DNA of 64,000 nt from Spirodela intermedia (lineage: Eukaryota > Streptophyta > Magnoliopsida > Alismatales > Araceae), in contig LR746277.1 in the NCBI GenBank assembly GCA_902729315.2, positions 1,121,001 through 1,185,000 of the forward strand. Direction: 5' to 3'. Both the position numbers and the translations under genes were made by a program. This document shows positions 24,190 to 41,280 of this stretch, in pieces; position 1 is the stretch's first letter; every line of letters starts with the position of its first letter. Under the pieces are notes generated by a model. That model was given only the letters and a program-made list of their open reading frames with translations, searched no databases and had not been told where the DNA came from.

Positions 24190-25240
24190 GTCATTGGATC
24201 ATAAATGAATAATATTTTGATAGTGACAAAGACACATAGGATCAATAAATGAATCAAATTATTTTGGTTCCTCATTACAGATCATGTGTATGTATATTCA
24301 TTTATATATGAGCATGAAATTAATTGAGTATAAATTCAAGATGAATTAAAAATAATAATGTCAAAGATCAAAATAGAACTCCAAGGAATTCATTTAGTCT
24401 CATGCTTTTTAGATTTGAACTTGGTTGATTTTAACCCTAAAAATTATTACTTTTTTTATTACTTTGAAGATTATTAATAATTACGTATACTATTACTTAT
24501 GAAAAGTAATAATTAACACGTCAGAACATTGAGCATTATTTATATCAAAAATGGTTGTGAAACATTACTTTGTATACAATATAAAATCATTACTTTCAAT
24601 TATTCTTCACATTGTATTAATAGATTGAATTTGAACTACTTACATAAGTGATTGAGATTTTAGAAATATTAAAAACTATTAATCATAATTTAAGTTGTCA
24701 TAACTCATCAAAGTAAAGATTATTGATATGAGGTCATGTCTTTGTTTGATATTTGCAATCAATTTGAGGCCATTTGGCTTAGTTTTGAATGTGAAATTAT
24801 TACTTTAATGCAAAATATATTTTTAATTATACACCATGGATCATAGATTATTATCAAGGTCATTAAAATTGATAAACTTTGAATATAGATGTTAGTACTT
24901 GATAGTACACATTGATTTCTTTAAGAGGGTATCTAAGCCCTTAAATGTCATGTTGTATTACTTTATTACCATTCACGTTTCTAACTAATGTTTGGATTTT
25001 AACATTGAAGTAACAATGAAAAATAAAGAAATTTATTGTTATAATTGTATTTAATGTTGAAACACTAAGAGGGTGGGTGAATAAAGGTTTTTAAAAGTTA
25101 GTGAGATTGTTCGATTGTTAGGTGACTTCTTACACAATAAGGTCTAACAACACAAGTGGTGTTTGTGTCAACAAGTATTTACGAAAAAGAGGACAACAAA
25201 TATCAAGTTATGATCATCATTATCTTCATCAAAATTCTAA
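24190..25240. repeat. Direct repeat family B, copy 2 (diverged)
   Basis: Counterpart of 15240-16450, same orientation. The shared order includes TATAAATTCAAGAT (24340 region), ATTGATTTCTTTAAGAGGGT with TATCTAAGCCCTTA (24920-24942) and ATCTTCATCAAA near its right end. No open frame. Confidence 0.6.
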
Positions 25241-26208
25241 ACATATTCTAAGATAAAATTATCTTCTGGTGAGAAAAGCCCTGCCCCTGATGACGATTGA
25301 ATTTTTAACATGGGCTCCTCCAAAAATTTGCACGAATTCGAGTAACAGCTACAAGGGAGAAATAGAAAGGAAACTATACCCGAAAAGAACCCATGGTGAT
25401 ATCTTTTATATTTATAATGAGAAAAATGTGAGATTAAACTACAAATGTGAGATAAAAGTGAGATGTAGTGAGATTATATTTTTCATTTAATGGCTCCAAA
25501 TGGACCATAAGGGCAACTAAGATAGTAAGACATCTCTCTTTTTTCCACAAATGCTAGATCTCTTTATTTCAATTTCGATCTTCATAAATTCATGACTAAA
25601 TTCATTGTGCAAGGTAAGAAAGATATCAAATTTGTATACTCACTTGCTATCCTTCTTTCTCATACTCTTCCAAGGGTTTTTCCCTTAAGTTTTTCTTGAT
25701 TTTTAGCATTACCTTGCTGCTTTTAGATGAAGAATTGTGATAAATAGCTCGACTGTGTGTAGTGACCAATAAGAGCGTAACTTTCTTATTCGGACAATAT
25801 AACAAAGACAATCTCTTAACCATTGAAAGTCTATTCCTTAACATTTATATGGAAAAAGTCAAAGATGAATAAAAGCATAAGCTAATATTGGAGGGTGAAA
25901 ATCTACTTGGGTTGAACAAGAAGGGAGACGACCACATAATAATAATAGAATTAGCAGGCATTTAAGTGAGGGGAGAAATCGGATGATGTTTTGAATCGTC
26001 GCATATATCCACGCTAATATTTAAGAAATTAGGACAGGTGGGAATAGACGGGAATAAAGCAGGAAGATGACATCTTTATTAAAAATACGAACTTTTCTCT
26101 TTTATTACGTTTTGACGGATGTTTTATTATCTGGAAGGTCAACTCTTCATCTAATGCCAAGGATTGGGCAGGAAGTCTCACTGGTACAAATCTTCTGTCT
26201 GCATCGCC

Positions 26209-26319
26209 ATGGGCAGTTCGGGGAATTCAGCGAAGAGCAATCCAGTTGCTATTGCCGCCGACCTTTACTCTCTGGTCTCCCCAGCGGCGATCACGCCGTC
26301 TGGATCACTTGCAGGTTAA
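26209..26319 (+). other. Possible upstream open reading frame in the PI-PLC leader
   Basis: An ATG in a strong context (GCCATGGGC) opens a 36-residue frame (starting MGSSGNSAKSNPVAIAAD) that stops 130 bases before the PI-PLC start codon. It has coding-like GC content, unlike the AT-rich DNA before it. If the transcript starts upstream it would be a translated uORF. It could also be a remnant exon. No family recognised. Confidence 0.3.
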
Positions 26320-26448
26320 CGAGTTAATTGTTCTTGTCGTCACTGGGATCTCTCCGATCTTGCGGCGGGTTGAGGGGTGCTGGTGGTGCTGAGAAGACGA
26401 GGAAGGAGGGTAAACTTGCAGGAAGGTTCAAAGAACCGAAGCAGCAGC

Positions 26449-29400
26449 ATGCCAGGGAGGCTCCTCCCTCGTCTCTTGCTGTCACTCGCCATTGCTGCCG
26501 CTACTGTGATCCTGCCCTCCACTTCCTGCTCAAACCATGAGTGCCAGGTCTGCTCCCTCTCTCTCTCTGCGCACTCGTCAGAGCGATTTGCTTCCCGACC
26601 CACTTCCGTTCTCGAGTCTTTGCAGATGCTTGACCCGTGCTCTTCCAACGGCGACTGCGCAGCCGGCTTGTTCTGTGGCAATTGCCCCGCCGACGGCGCA
26701 AACCAGCCCAGATGCATCAGGGGTCAGGCCGTCCAGCCGGCGTCCATTGTAAATCCTCTGAGCTTCTCTCGTGATCATGCCGTGAATTATGGGATACAGT
26801 CCAGGAAATGTTCGCTAAATTGTATCAACAAGAACAGGTCAAGGGGCTTCCTTTCAACAAGTACACCTGGCTCGTCACACACAACGCCTTCTCCATACTG
26901 AACGAGCCCTCCTTCACAGGCACCCCGCGGCTTACTATCTACAACCAGGAAGATTCTGTGACCAACCAGTTGAGGGTACTTTCTTTTTCCTTTTATCTTC
27001 CACAATCCATCGGGTTCCTAGAGATCTCCATATTTATGGAATATTTATTGGTTGGCTTAATCTTTCAGAATGGTGTGAGGGGATTGATGCTGGACATGTA
27101 TGACTTCAGGGGCGACGTCTGGCTTTGCCATTCCCTCAAAGGGCAGTGCTACAACTTCACTGCTTTTGTAAGTTGACCTTATAATTTTATTTTCCTTTGT
27201 CCCCAATTTATCCATCTTAGTTTCTTCCCCTTTGACTTTTTTTCTTTTCTGGGAAGTCTCAGCAACGTGAACGTGACTTCCTATAGTGACTGGGCATTGA
27301 TCGTGCATGAAATTAATATAATATCGGTAATGAAAAACTTTAAAAATTGATGTATTTTTCTCGTTCGGGGTAACAGAAGAAAAAGGCACCTTTTGTATGG
27401 ATCATAAAGATTTGACTTGTTAGGAGCAGACAGATGTTGGAGAGTATACCAGCTTTGTTCCTCCAGGGGCATCGCTATTCTCGAGTCTCTGGTTTCTTCA
27501 GAGATAGTTGACTGAACTTTGGCTTCTCATTGAATACGTAAGGGGCCAGCAATCAACACATTGAAGGAAGTGGAGGCGTTCTTGAGTGCTAATCCATCAG
27601 AAATTGTGACAATTATCATTGAAGATTATGTCCGCGCAGCAAAGGGTCTAACGAAGCTGTTCACTGATGCTGGCCTCCTCAAGTTCTGGTACCCAGTTTC
27701 AGAAATGCCAACAAATGGGAGAGACTGGCCGTCTGTCACGGAAATGGTTGCTAAAAATCACCGGTTATTAGTGTTTACATCTGACGCATCAAAGGAGGCT
27801 GAGGAAGGTATTGCCTTCCAGTGGAGACATTTGCTGGAAAATGAACGTAAGTGCTTAAGGAACCTGATGAATATTTGCCCTCCATCAGATCTGTTCCCAT
27901 GGGGTGGATCTTCACCATAATATTTCCGGTATTTTCCGTCTTGTATGCAGTGAAATACCCTTTTACAAGTCGGTTGCATGCTATCTATTGCAATACGAGA
28001 CATAAATATGGTTAGCTCGTTTGTGAACTAATTTTTAGTTAAAACTTGAGCGTTAATACCTCCAAATTGTGTGATTAGTTCTTGGTGATGTGTTCCTATT
28101 AGTATGGCGCCTCTGCATTCGTCAGACATTTCCATGCTTAGAAAGTCTCATCCAAGATCCTTACTCCGATTTGTCTAGATAGTTCCAAATCCTGACCACT
28201 GTTCCAATCTTCCCTGGGCGCGGTTTTGTGGTTCAATGGCAAGATGCATTTTCTACTGGGTTTCAATCAGAATTATAAAAGCTTAGTGGAAAACCTCAAA
28301 GGAAGATTTATGTGACTCGTTGGTTGAGTCATATCTGTCACCCTCGTTTCGATGATCTTTGTAAGATGAGATTCTTTGGAGCAGGAAACTAATAACGTGA
28401 TCAGTCGTATTGAGGTTCCAGCGGTGACCAAAGGCCCACTATTTCTGGGCTAAATATGTCGTTTCCCTGAATGGAAGGCTTCACTAGCTTTCTACTTATT
28501 CCAATCCAATTGGCTGTACATGCGGCTATTTATCAATTTCTCCTCCCTTTTCGTATTATCTGATCTCCCGCCATTTCCCTTCATTTCTGGTACAAGTCAT
28601 TTCAATTTTTTCTGCCTTTTGTGTCCTAGAAAGTTTTAGGATTTTATTTTTTTTCCTTTGACAAACTGCAATTTGATTTATGTGAATTCCTTTTTGTGAA
28701 CAGCTTACCCATCTTCTTTATTGGCATCCAATTGATCATACATATTCAAAGAGTGCGTGTTCCCATATGATGCAGATTTCCATATTATTCCCCTCTTATT
28801 TCATCACATACTTTATTTCTGAGTAATAATATATTTTCTTGGCTTCATATCTTATTGATTAACATAATATTTTCAGATGACTTATTTTCTGACATAATAT
28901 TTTCAGATTCTTCTGCTTCCTGAGCACTCTCAATTTTTCTGAGTGATCGAAATGCAGCTCTTTTGTAAAATAAGCGAATGTGGAGAATCTCCCTTAATAT
29001 ATATTAAGATAAGATTCCTGAAGGGATGATCTGAAACCATCTATGTGGTGAAGGCCTTATTTTGATTTGGATTTCAGCTTCATATTTTCCGACTAAAGAA
29101 TCTAAAGACTGAATGGCGTGATGCTCCATAGGATAATGCTCATCTGAAATCAATGAAATGATCATCTTTCCTGGGAAAAATGTTATTTCCTTCTGCAGTG
29201 AAAACCCTTTACACTGTGGTGTGTTCGAAAGGATGAGATATCAAGAAGGTAAATTATATAACTATTGCACCATATTGTCATCAAAAGAATCTTTCAAAGG
29301 CATTCTTTTGGTGTGAACTAGGCCCATCAGTTGACTTGCTCTCCCTGATGGTAGCCTTTATTTCCCAAATATTTTCTACTTTCTTATCGAATCACAGGTC

Positions 29401-30499
29401 AGAGGTCTCTTTCTTTCAAAGCATCCATTTTTTCAATGCACAAATCTGTTGCAGAGTCCTTATGAGCGATTGGTCCAGAAACTCTTCTGTGATTTGCCCA
29501 TCTGGGTCAGAAGTATATACTCTTCTCTGATGAATTGTTAGAGTATATACTTTATTAAAAGTATGCGATTAATTTCAAAACAAATTATAGGTATTATTCC
29601 TATAAATTCAGTTCATCTACTCTCTATATTCGCTTTGCATCAGATGGATGATGTATGTCGGTCTGTTACATTTACCCTTTCTCTCTCTCTCTCTCACTGA
29701 GTTCTTCTTCGCAATGTGTGATCATTCCTTGCTGATTTATCTTGGGTACTTCTCTTGAATAATCTCTCAAACTCTGGCAGCTGGAGATCCGGGTATAGTG
29801 CAGGGTTCGTGCCCCAACAGGAAGGAGTCGCAGCCACTGAATTCTAGAACTGCGTCTCTTGTTCTCCTAAACTACTTCCCTACTATGCCTGTCGAAAGCG
29901 ACGCCTGCAGAGAACACTCGAGAGGGCTTGCTGAAATGGTGGCCATTTGCTATGGGGCCGCAGGGAATCTCATGCCCAACTTCCTGGCTGTTAACTATTA
30001 CTTGGTGTGAACAAACCCCCGCTCTCTCTCTCTCTCCCTTTCTCTCTCTACACTGTTCATTTCGATGTGAAAGTCTAACCATAGGGGCGTATCTTCAGAG
30101 AAGTGATGGAGGGGGGGTTTTTGACGTGGTGGACAGAATAAATGGGCAGGCTTTGTGTGGATGCAGTACAGTCGCCGCCTGCCAGGTCTCTAAAAATATA
30201 CTTTTTCTAGTCATATTATCATTAATTTCTTGGCGCATTTTTCATATTATCATGATCCATCAATTATGGTTTTTAATTTATTATTTTGATTTATTTTGTT
30301 AACGTGGGTTTTTTTTTTCCTTTAGGATGGATCCCCCGCTGGAGTCTGCAAGAATGTTGGAACACCTGGCAATACGCTGCAAAGTTCCAACGGGAGCTTC
30401 ATTGTATATGTGAAGAAATCGGAGTCAACTGCCGCCAGGTTCTTCAGGGTCAACCTGCTGTTCTGCCTTCTTCTGGTGCTGTTGTTGGCCCCATCGTAG
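26449..30499 (+). CDS. PI-PLC X-domain protein, secreted and probably GPI-anchored, complete eight-exon gene
   Basis: Plant member of the PLC-like phosphodiesterase family, as in At5g67130; its enzymatic substrate is not established. Exons: 26449-26547, 26626-26748, 26838-26975, 27069-27167, 27543-27846, 29781-30004, 30099-30185 and 30326-30499, giving 415 residues with consistent phases. Residues 1 to about 27 form a signal peptide. A Cys-rich segment follows (DPCSSNGDCAAGLFC, from about 36). The X domain has both expected histidines: H89 in LVTHNAFS and H141 in LCHS, with MLDMYDF between them. The FPWxx-type region and ENEPGDPG block precede RKESQPLNSR. A C-terminal hydrophobic tail (about 399-415, LLFCLLLVLLLAPS) after small residues suits a GPI signal. 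Intron 5 is 1934 bp. The exon 5 acceptor gives GPAIN where relatives have QPAIN, so that border is slightly uncertain. The gene converges on CDC48C. Confidence 0.9.
27847..29780 (+). other. Large intron 5 of the PI-PLC gene
   Basis: A 1.93-kb intron with a standard donor (GTAAGTGC) and acceptor (CTCTGGCAG). It is T-rich on the coding strand, as plant introns are. No nested gene or element recognised. Confidence 0.7.
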
Positions 30500-30524
30500 G
30501 TTGACATATGGTGGTGTTGATTTT

Positions 30525-30525
<1 letters not shown>

Positions 30526-30562
<37 letters not shown>
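30526..30562 (+). repeat. (AG)n microsatellite in the PI-PLC 3' UTR
   Basis: About 18 AG units, 27 bases after the PI-PLC stop codon. Confidence 0.95.
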
Positions 30563-30565
<3 letters not shown>

Positions 30566-31640
30566 TGTCTAATAAGGAAATGATTGATTTCTTGGGTGCC
30601 CCATGATGAAGGATAGAACAGCCTATTCAGGTGGGAGAGAGCCGATTGAAGCAAATGAGCCATCTAAAAGTACTTCTCAAGCGAAGCCCACTTGCACGTT
30701 TGATTGGGATTCTGATTAGTCAACTCAGATCCCTCTCTAGAAATTAATTGTCAACTTTTCTATCCGAATGTGGTGAGATTCTTCCCATTTTGATGGAGAT
30801 CAACGATTTCGCCTTGGTCATGTTGCATGTATCATTCTTGTTATAAACGTTGACCTAGAAAGTTTATTAGCCCTTGATGCTTGACAGCGATTAAGCTGAC
30901 CAGACTTATTAGATTGATCTTAGTCAGGGTTGACTTTCCCCCCAATAACCAATGAATTACACTACTTTTAATAGGATGGCTTGATGAATTTAGACTCATC
31001 TATGAAGCAAGTTCTTAAAAAAGCAAGTTCATAATTATTTCTGAATTAAAATAAAAAAAGTCCTGAAAAAATGTAAACTAATTGGATCTATCAATAAGCT
31101 CTTCATTTTGTTGAATGCATTTAATCTAATTGCATGGAGTTTAACTAGTTAAAATACTTAAATGCATCAAGAAGCTCCATAATAGTAGATTTTACAAAAA
31201 AAATGTAAAATTTATAATAATTCGTCTCATTTAATTTTCTTGGGGCCATTTATTAAATTCTTTTTATCTCTAAATTTGTGGTAAAAATTCAGATTTTATT
31301 TTTGAATGATTGGGTATCAAATTATTAATTAGCATTTGGAGCATGAGACCACTTATCAATGAAATTTCTCAATTCCTGAGTGATTACAGCTAAAATAATT
31401 TAGTCACGAAAGCATCTCAATAATAATTTACACTAAATTCAATACTTCACATTTAATAATTGATCATAATGTTACAATCACATTTTCATAATGTAATATG
31501 TGTCTACACTAATATCACCAGATAATTATTTTTTGCATGCCATTAATTTGCAATTTGTTTGCCCAATTTCTACTTTGCTTATCATATAATAATTAATCTT
31601 CTAAGGTCTCTGCTTATAACTCAATAGATATTTCAGCCAA
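30563..31640. other. Convergent intergenic region
   Basis: AT-rich DNA between the 3' ends of the PI-PLC gene and CDC48C. It presumably includes the PI-PLC polyadenylation site. Nothing else recognised. Confidence 0.5.
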
Positions 31641-32110
31641 ACACACTTTATGAGAGAGAATAGAATTCTCCCCTACCCAGCTCACTTTTTTTTTCCTTTT
31701 TTTTACTAAGAATAACATAAAATTTTCAGAGATAGAAAGCTCTAGCATACCTAACTCATGTTCTACTGATAAGATAAAATTAAAATAGATAAGATAAAAT
31801 CAAAATAAGAGAGAGAAAATAGAGTTCTAGCATATGGAACTTACTTTTTTTTTCTTTTTTTATAACTAAGAATAACATGAAATTTTCAGAGAGAGAAAGC
31901 TCTAGCATACCGAACTCACTTTTTTTTTCTTTTTTTTTAACTAAGAATAGCATAAACTTTCAGGGAGAGAAAGCTCTAGCATACCGAACTCACTTTTTTT
32001 TTCTTTTTTTTTTCTTTTTTTTAGCTAAGAATAACATAAAATTTTCAGAGAGAGAAAGCTCTAGCATATCCAACTCTTATGTTCTACTGAGAGTTCTGAG
32101 GCACCTATTG
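31640..32110. repeat. Tandem repeat of about 75-85 bp, four to five imperfect units
   Basis: Units containing CTAAGAATAACATAAAATTT, then AGAGAAAGCTCTAGCATACC, then a long T-rich run (TTTTTTTTTCTTTTTTTT). Clear unit starts are near 31705, 31865, 31940 and 32023. It begins about 115 bases beyond the CDC48C stop codon on its 3' side. Confidence 0.9.
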
Positions 32111-32225
32111 ATAAGATAAAATTAAAATAAACCCATAAACAAAACTAAAAAAACCAAGAGGAGATGCAGATACCGCATATAACACAACTCTCTCCACTGT
32201 CGTATATTCATCGATGCACCACTGC

Positions 32226-38667
<6,442 letters not shown>

Positions 38668-39498
38668 GCGGCCTCCTCTCTTCCTCCAACCCTCGGCCCC
38701 TCGGAGAAGGTAGCCTTCTAGGGTTTGGGAGGAAGCCCACGGCGGCGAGGAAGATGGCGGCACTCACAACTCCCTCCGCAACGGGCGTCTGAGAACCGAC
38801 TCTTTCCGAGATTACCGAATTATGCTCGAAGGACCTTTTTCATGAAAACCCATAAACCTTACAGGTACAACGTTGTACCCTCCTCCGTTAACAGAAAACA
38901 CCTGTGTGCCTAGTTATGGTCGGTATCCCCATCGAAGCCCATGTTTTAGTAAATAAATTAACTAAAGGGGGGGCATATTGTAATAAACATATAGGAAGAG
39001 AAATTGCTGTTAACGGGCCCATTAAGCCCAATAACCACTCCGACCCAGACAGATCTTTTGCCAGGGACTACGCTCTCTCTCTCTCTCTGTTTTGATGACG
39101 TGGGAAGGCGTGGGCCCGGACTAGGACTATTGACCACCACCCGCCTTCCAAAAATCTGGAGAGAAGGGAAACTAGTCCATAGTCAACGTTGGACCACGTG
39201 GAAGTGTAAATAAGGTCGTTATGCCACTTTAATTTGGATTAAGTAGTGGGCCCCTAGTTGAGCTGTCCGGTAGACCTTTTTTATAAGATTGAGCAGTCAA
39301 CTGGCGGCACCGAGCTTCTCCTCCACCGCTTCTGTGCGAGGGTCCACGCACGAGTCCCACGTGGCTCTCTATTACTGGCTAACGTGTCTCCGTTGGCGTG
39401 CCGAAACGAACTCACCGACTACCGCCGGCTCCCATCACCTATATTCGTCTGCCGACAAACCCTGCCCGCCCTTCCAAACCCCCCCCCCCCTCTCTCTT

Positions 39499-39533
<35 letters not shown>

Positions 39534-39683
39534 TTCTCTCTCTGGGTCTCCGTGATGTCGGCGAGGCGGTGGAGGGATAGGGAGGGAAGGTAGAAGCCGC
39601 CGAGTAGCTAAGCTCTACCTGAGACTACGATCATCAGCAGGGCTATAAAATTCTAGAGAGAGAGAGGGTTGAGAGAGAGGAGG
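38668..39683. promoter_or_regulatory. Divergent promoter region between CDC48C and the ERF gene
   Basis: About 1 kb between the two start codons. On the CDC48C strand, TGGGCTTAATGGGCCC (revcomp of 39015-39030) gives two site II (TGGGCY) words about 350 bp upstream of its start, common in promoters of ribosome-biogenesis genes. On the ERF side there is a C homopolymer and CT tract (39478-39545). A TATAAAA at 39644-39650 is only about 34 bases from the ERF ATG, so it may not be the functional TATA box. Confidence 0.45.
39478..39545 (+). repeat. C-homopolymer plus (CT)n tract in the ERF upstream region
   Basis: About 13 C followed by TCTCTCTTTCTTC and about 14 CT units. It may be part of the ERF promoter or leader, where GAGA-binding BPC proteins act in plants. 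Confidence 0.9.
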
Positions 39684-40238
39684 ATGGAGAGGGAGGAGTC
39701 GCCACCACCGGTCGCCGGCTGCGGCGAGGCGGCGGCGGAAAGGAGAGAGATGGAGCGCGCCGCCGTGGCGGGTGGAGGGGAGAGGCAGCAGCAGCAGTAT
39801 AGGGGGGTAAGGATGAGGAAGTGGGGGAGATGGGTGGCGGAGATAAGGGAGCCGAAGAAGCGGTCGAGGATCTGGCTGGGCTCCTACTCCACCGCCGTCG
39901 CCGCCGCCAGGGCCTACGACACCGCCGTCTTCTACCTCCGTGGCGGCGCCGCCCACCTCAACTTCCCGGAGGAGCTGCCACCGCCGTCGCCGCCGGAGGA
40001 GGAGGAGCAGCGGCGGCGCCACCACGGCGGCGGCGGAGGAGGGGAGGCGCTGCCGGCGGCGCTGATAAGGAAGAAAGCTGCCGAAGTGGGGGCCCGGGTG
40101 GACGCGCTGTACATGCCGAGGGCCTTCCGCCGGCGGCCCCACGCGGCGGCAGCGCCGCCGGCGAGGGCGTCGAAGAACCCAGATCTGAACCGGCGGCCGA
40201 GCCCGGAGAGCTCCGGCGATGGCGGCGGCGGCGACTGA
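39684..40238 (+). CDS. DREB A-5 type AP2/ERF transcription factor with EAR repression motif
   Basis: Intronless, 184 residues. A single AP2 DNA-binding domain spans about 39-96 ([20 protein letters not shown]..., [19 protein letters not shown]). The Val in WVAEI and the [21 protein letters not shown] block are typical of ERF group II / DREB A-5 (RAP2.1, RAP2.10, DEAR1-4). A C-terminal DLNRRP (167-172) fits the DLNxxP form of the EAR motif, so a nuclear transcriptional repressor of DRE/CRT-type cold and drought genes is likely by family. Low-complexity Gln, Pro, Glu and Gly/His runs fill the linker. Codons are extremely GC-rich. GA repeats flank the gene in both untranslated regions. The start is the ATG at 39684; no other in-frame ATG lies before it. 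Confidence 0.92.
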   Translation: MEREESPPPVAGCGEAAAERREMERAAVAGGGERQQQQYRGVRMRKWGRWVAEIREPKKRSRIWLGSYSTAVAAARAYDTAVFYLRGGAAHLNFPEELPPPSPPEEEEQRRRHHGGGGGGEALPAALIRKKAAEVGARVDALYMPRAFRRRPHAAAAPPARASKNPDLNRRPSPESSGDGGGGD

Positions 40239-41280
40239 GCAGGAGAGAGGTTGACGACGACCGGCAAGGCTAGAGAGAGAGAAGAGAGGAAGAGAGAGAG
40301 AGAGAGCTGAAAAAGGATAAAGGTCGGTTCCGGTGGTTGATGGCGACGTCATATCCAGATGCCGAAACCGGGCTCTCTCTCTCTCTCTCTCTACCCCCGT
40401 TGGGAGTGCGCTAGTCAATGCCTCTCTCCCTCTCTCTCTGCCTGCCACTTGGCACTCTCCCATGTAATTATCGCTTCTCCAGGCCGAGTGAGATGGTAAA
40501 AGGTTTGGGATTTTTACGTCACCGCCACTATCTGTTACTCTGTCTGCCACGTCACCATCTCAAGGTGTAATGTAACACAAAAGTCCTCTCTGTAATAGAC
40601 AATAGACCGCATACCCTGGATGATCAGTTATATCTGCTCTCGCCCCTTCCCGAATATCTTCACAATTTTTCTCAATTTTCGAATATTACATATTATTTTT
40701 CTGTATTTTCCAGCCATCCCTGAAATTAGGAAATATAATAATAATATTAATTATTTAAATATATAGGTTTGTATATTCGGTAGGGAATGGGTGGTCTAGG
40801 ATTGGTCTGGAGGATATTACGGTCCTGCCCCTCCGCCGCCCACGGGAAGGAGGCGAGAAAGTCGCCACCCGCCGACGGAGCAGACGCTATCCTCCGGCGT
40901 AGGCGGAGCGAAGGCGACCGGAGATATTTTCTTCAACGGCGTTCCGTGAAGGCCGGGAAATCCCGAGCAATCCCTGCGGCGATTTCCTCGCCCGCGTTCT
41001 CCACGCGGGTTTACCTTTACCATAGCTTTGCCCTTCACTCCTTCGTCTTCTTCCCCAATTCTCGGAGGTTGGAGCGGGTCCGCCGCCGCCGCTGCCGACC
41101 GGGGAAGGCTCTAGACGGGGAGACTGCTCTGGGGTTGGAGGAGGAGGAGGAATTCTCGCGGGAGGGGGGGAAAGAGGGGGGGAGCCTGTACTTTTTTGGG
41201 GGGTGGGGGCTATATATTGGGGTCATTTCATTCTAGCTGTTTGCGTTTGGAGGGAAGAAGGCATTGGACGAGGGGCAGCC
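40239..41280. other. ERF 3' flank and CBSX promoter
   Basis: GA and CT tracts at 40270-40310 and 40374-40392 follow the ERF stop. AT-rich DNA lies at 40660-40780. A GC-rich block (40800-41200) contains chance open frames on both strands. TATATAT at 41211-41217, about 70 bases before the CBSX ATG, is a candidate TATA box. Confidence 0.45.

Larger units (their letters stand above)
21551..26208. other. AT-rich intergenic DNA with diverged direct repeats
   Basis: Besides the two repeat families listed separately, the stretch is AT-rich without a recognisable gene. The words GAGGGGTG(GGTG)AAT occur near 22297 and 23657 and a related AGAGGGTGGGTGAAT near 25069. I associate such words with ends of plant interspersed repeats, from memory. 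The last few hundred bases are the promoter side of the PI-PLC gene. Confidence 0.6.

Noticed and set aside
38668-38763. N-terminal extension of CDC48C to the in-frame ATG at 38763
   Set aside because: The extra 32 residues (MPPSSSPPWASS...) have no counterpart that I recall in family members, and the region looks like leader. The ATG at 38667 is followed by the usual basic start.
39615-40550. 311-codon minus-strand open frame opposite the ERF gene
   Set aside because: It is the antisense shadow of a very GC-rich AP2/ERF gene; Arg/Pro/Leu-rich residues reflect the complement of GC-rich codons.
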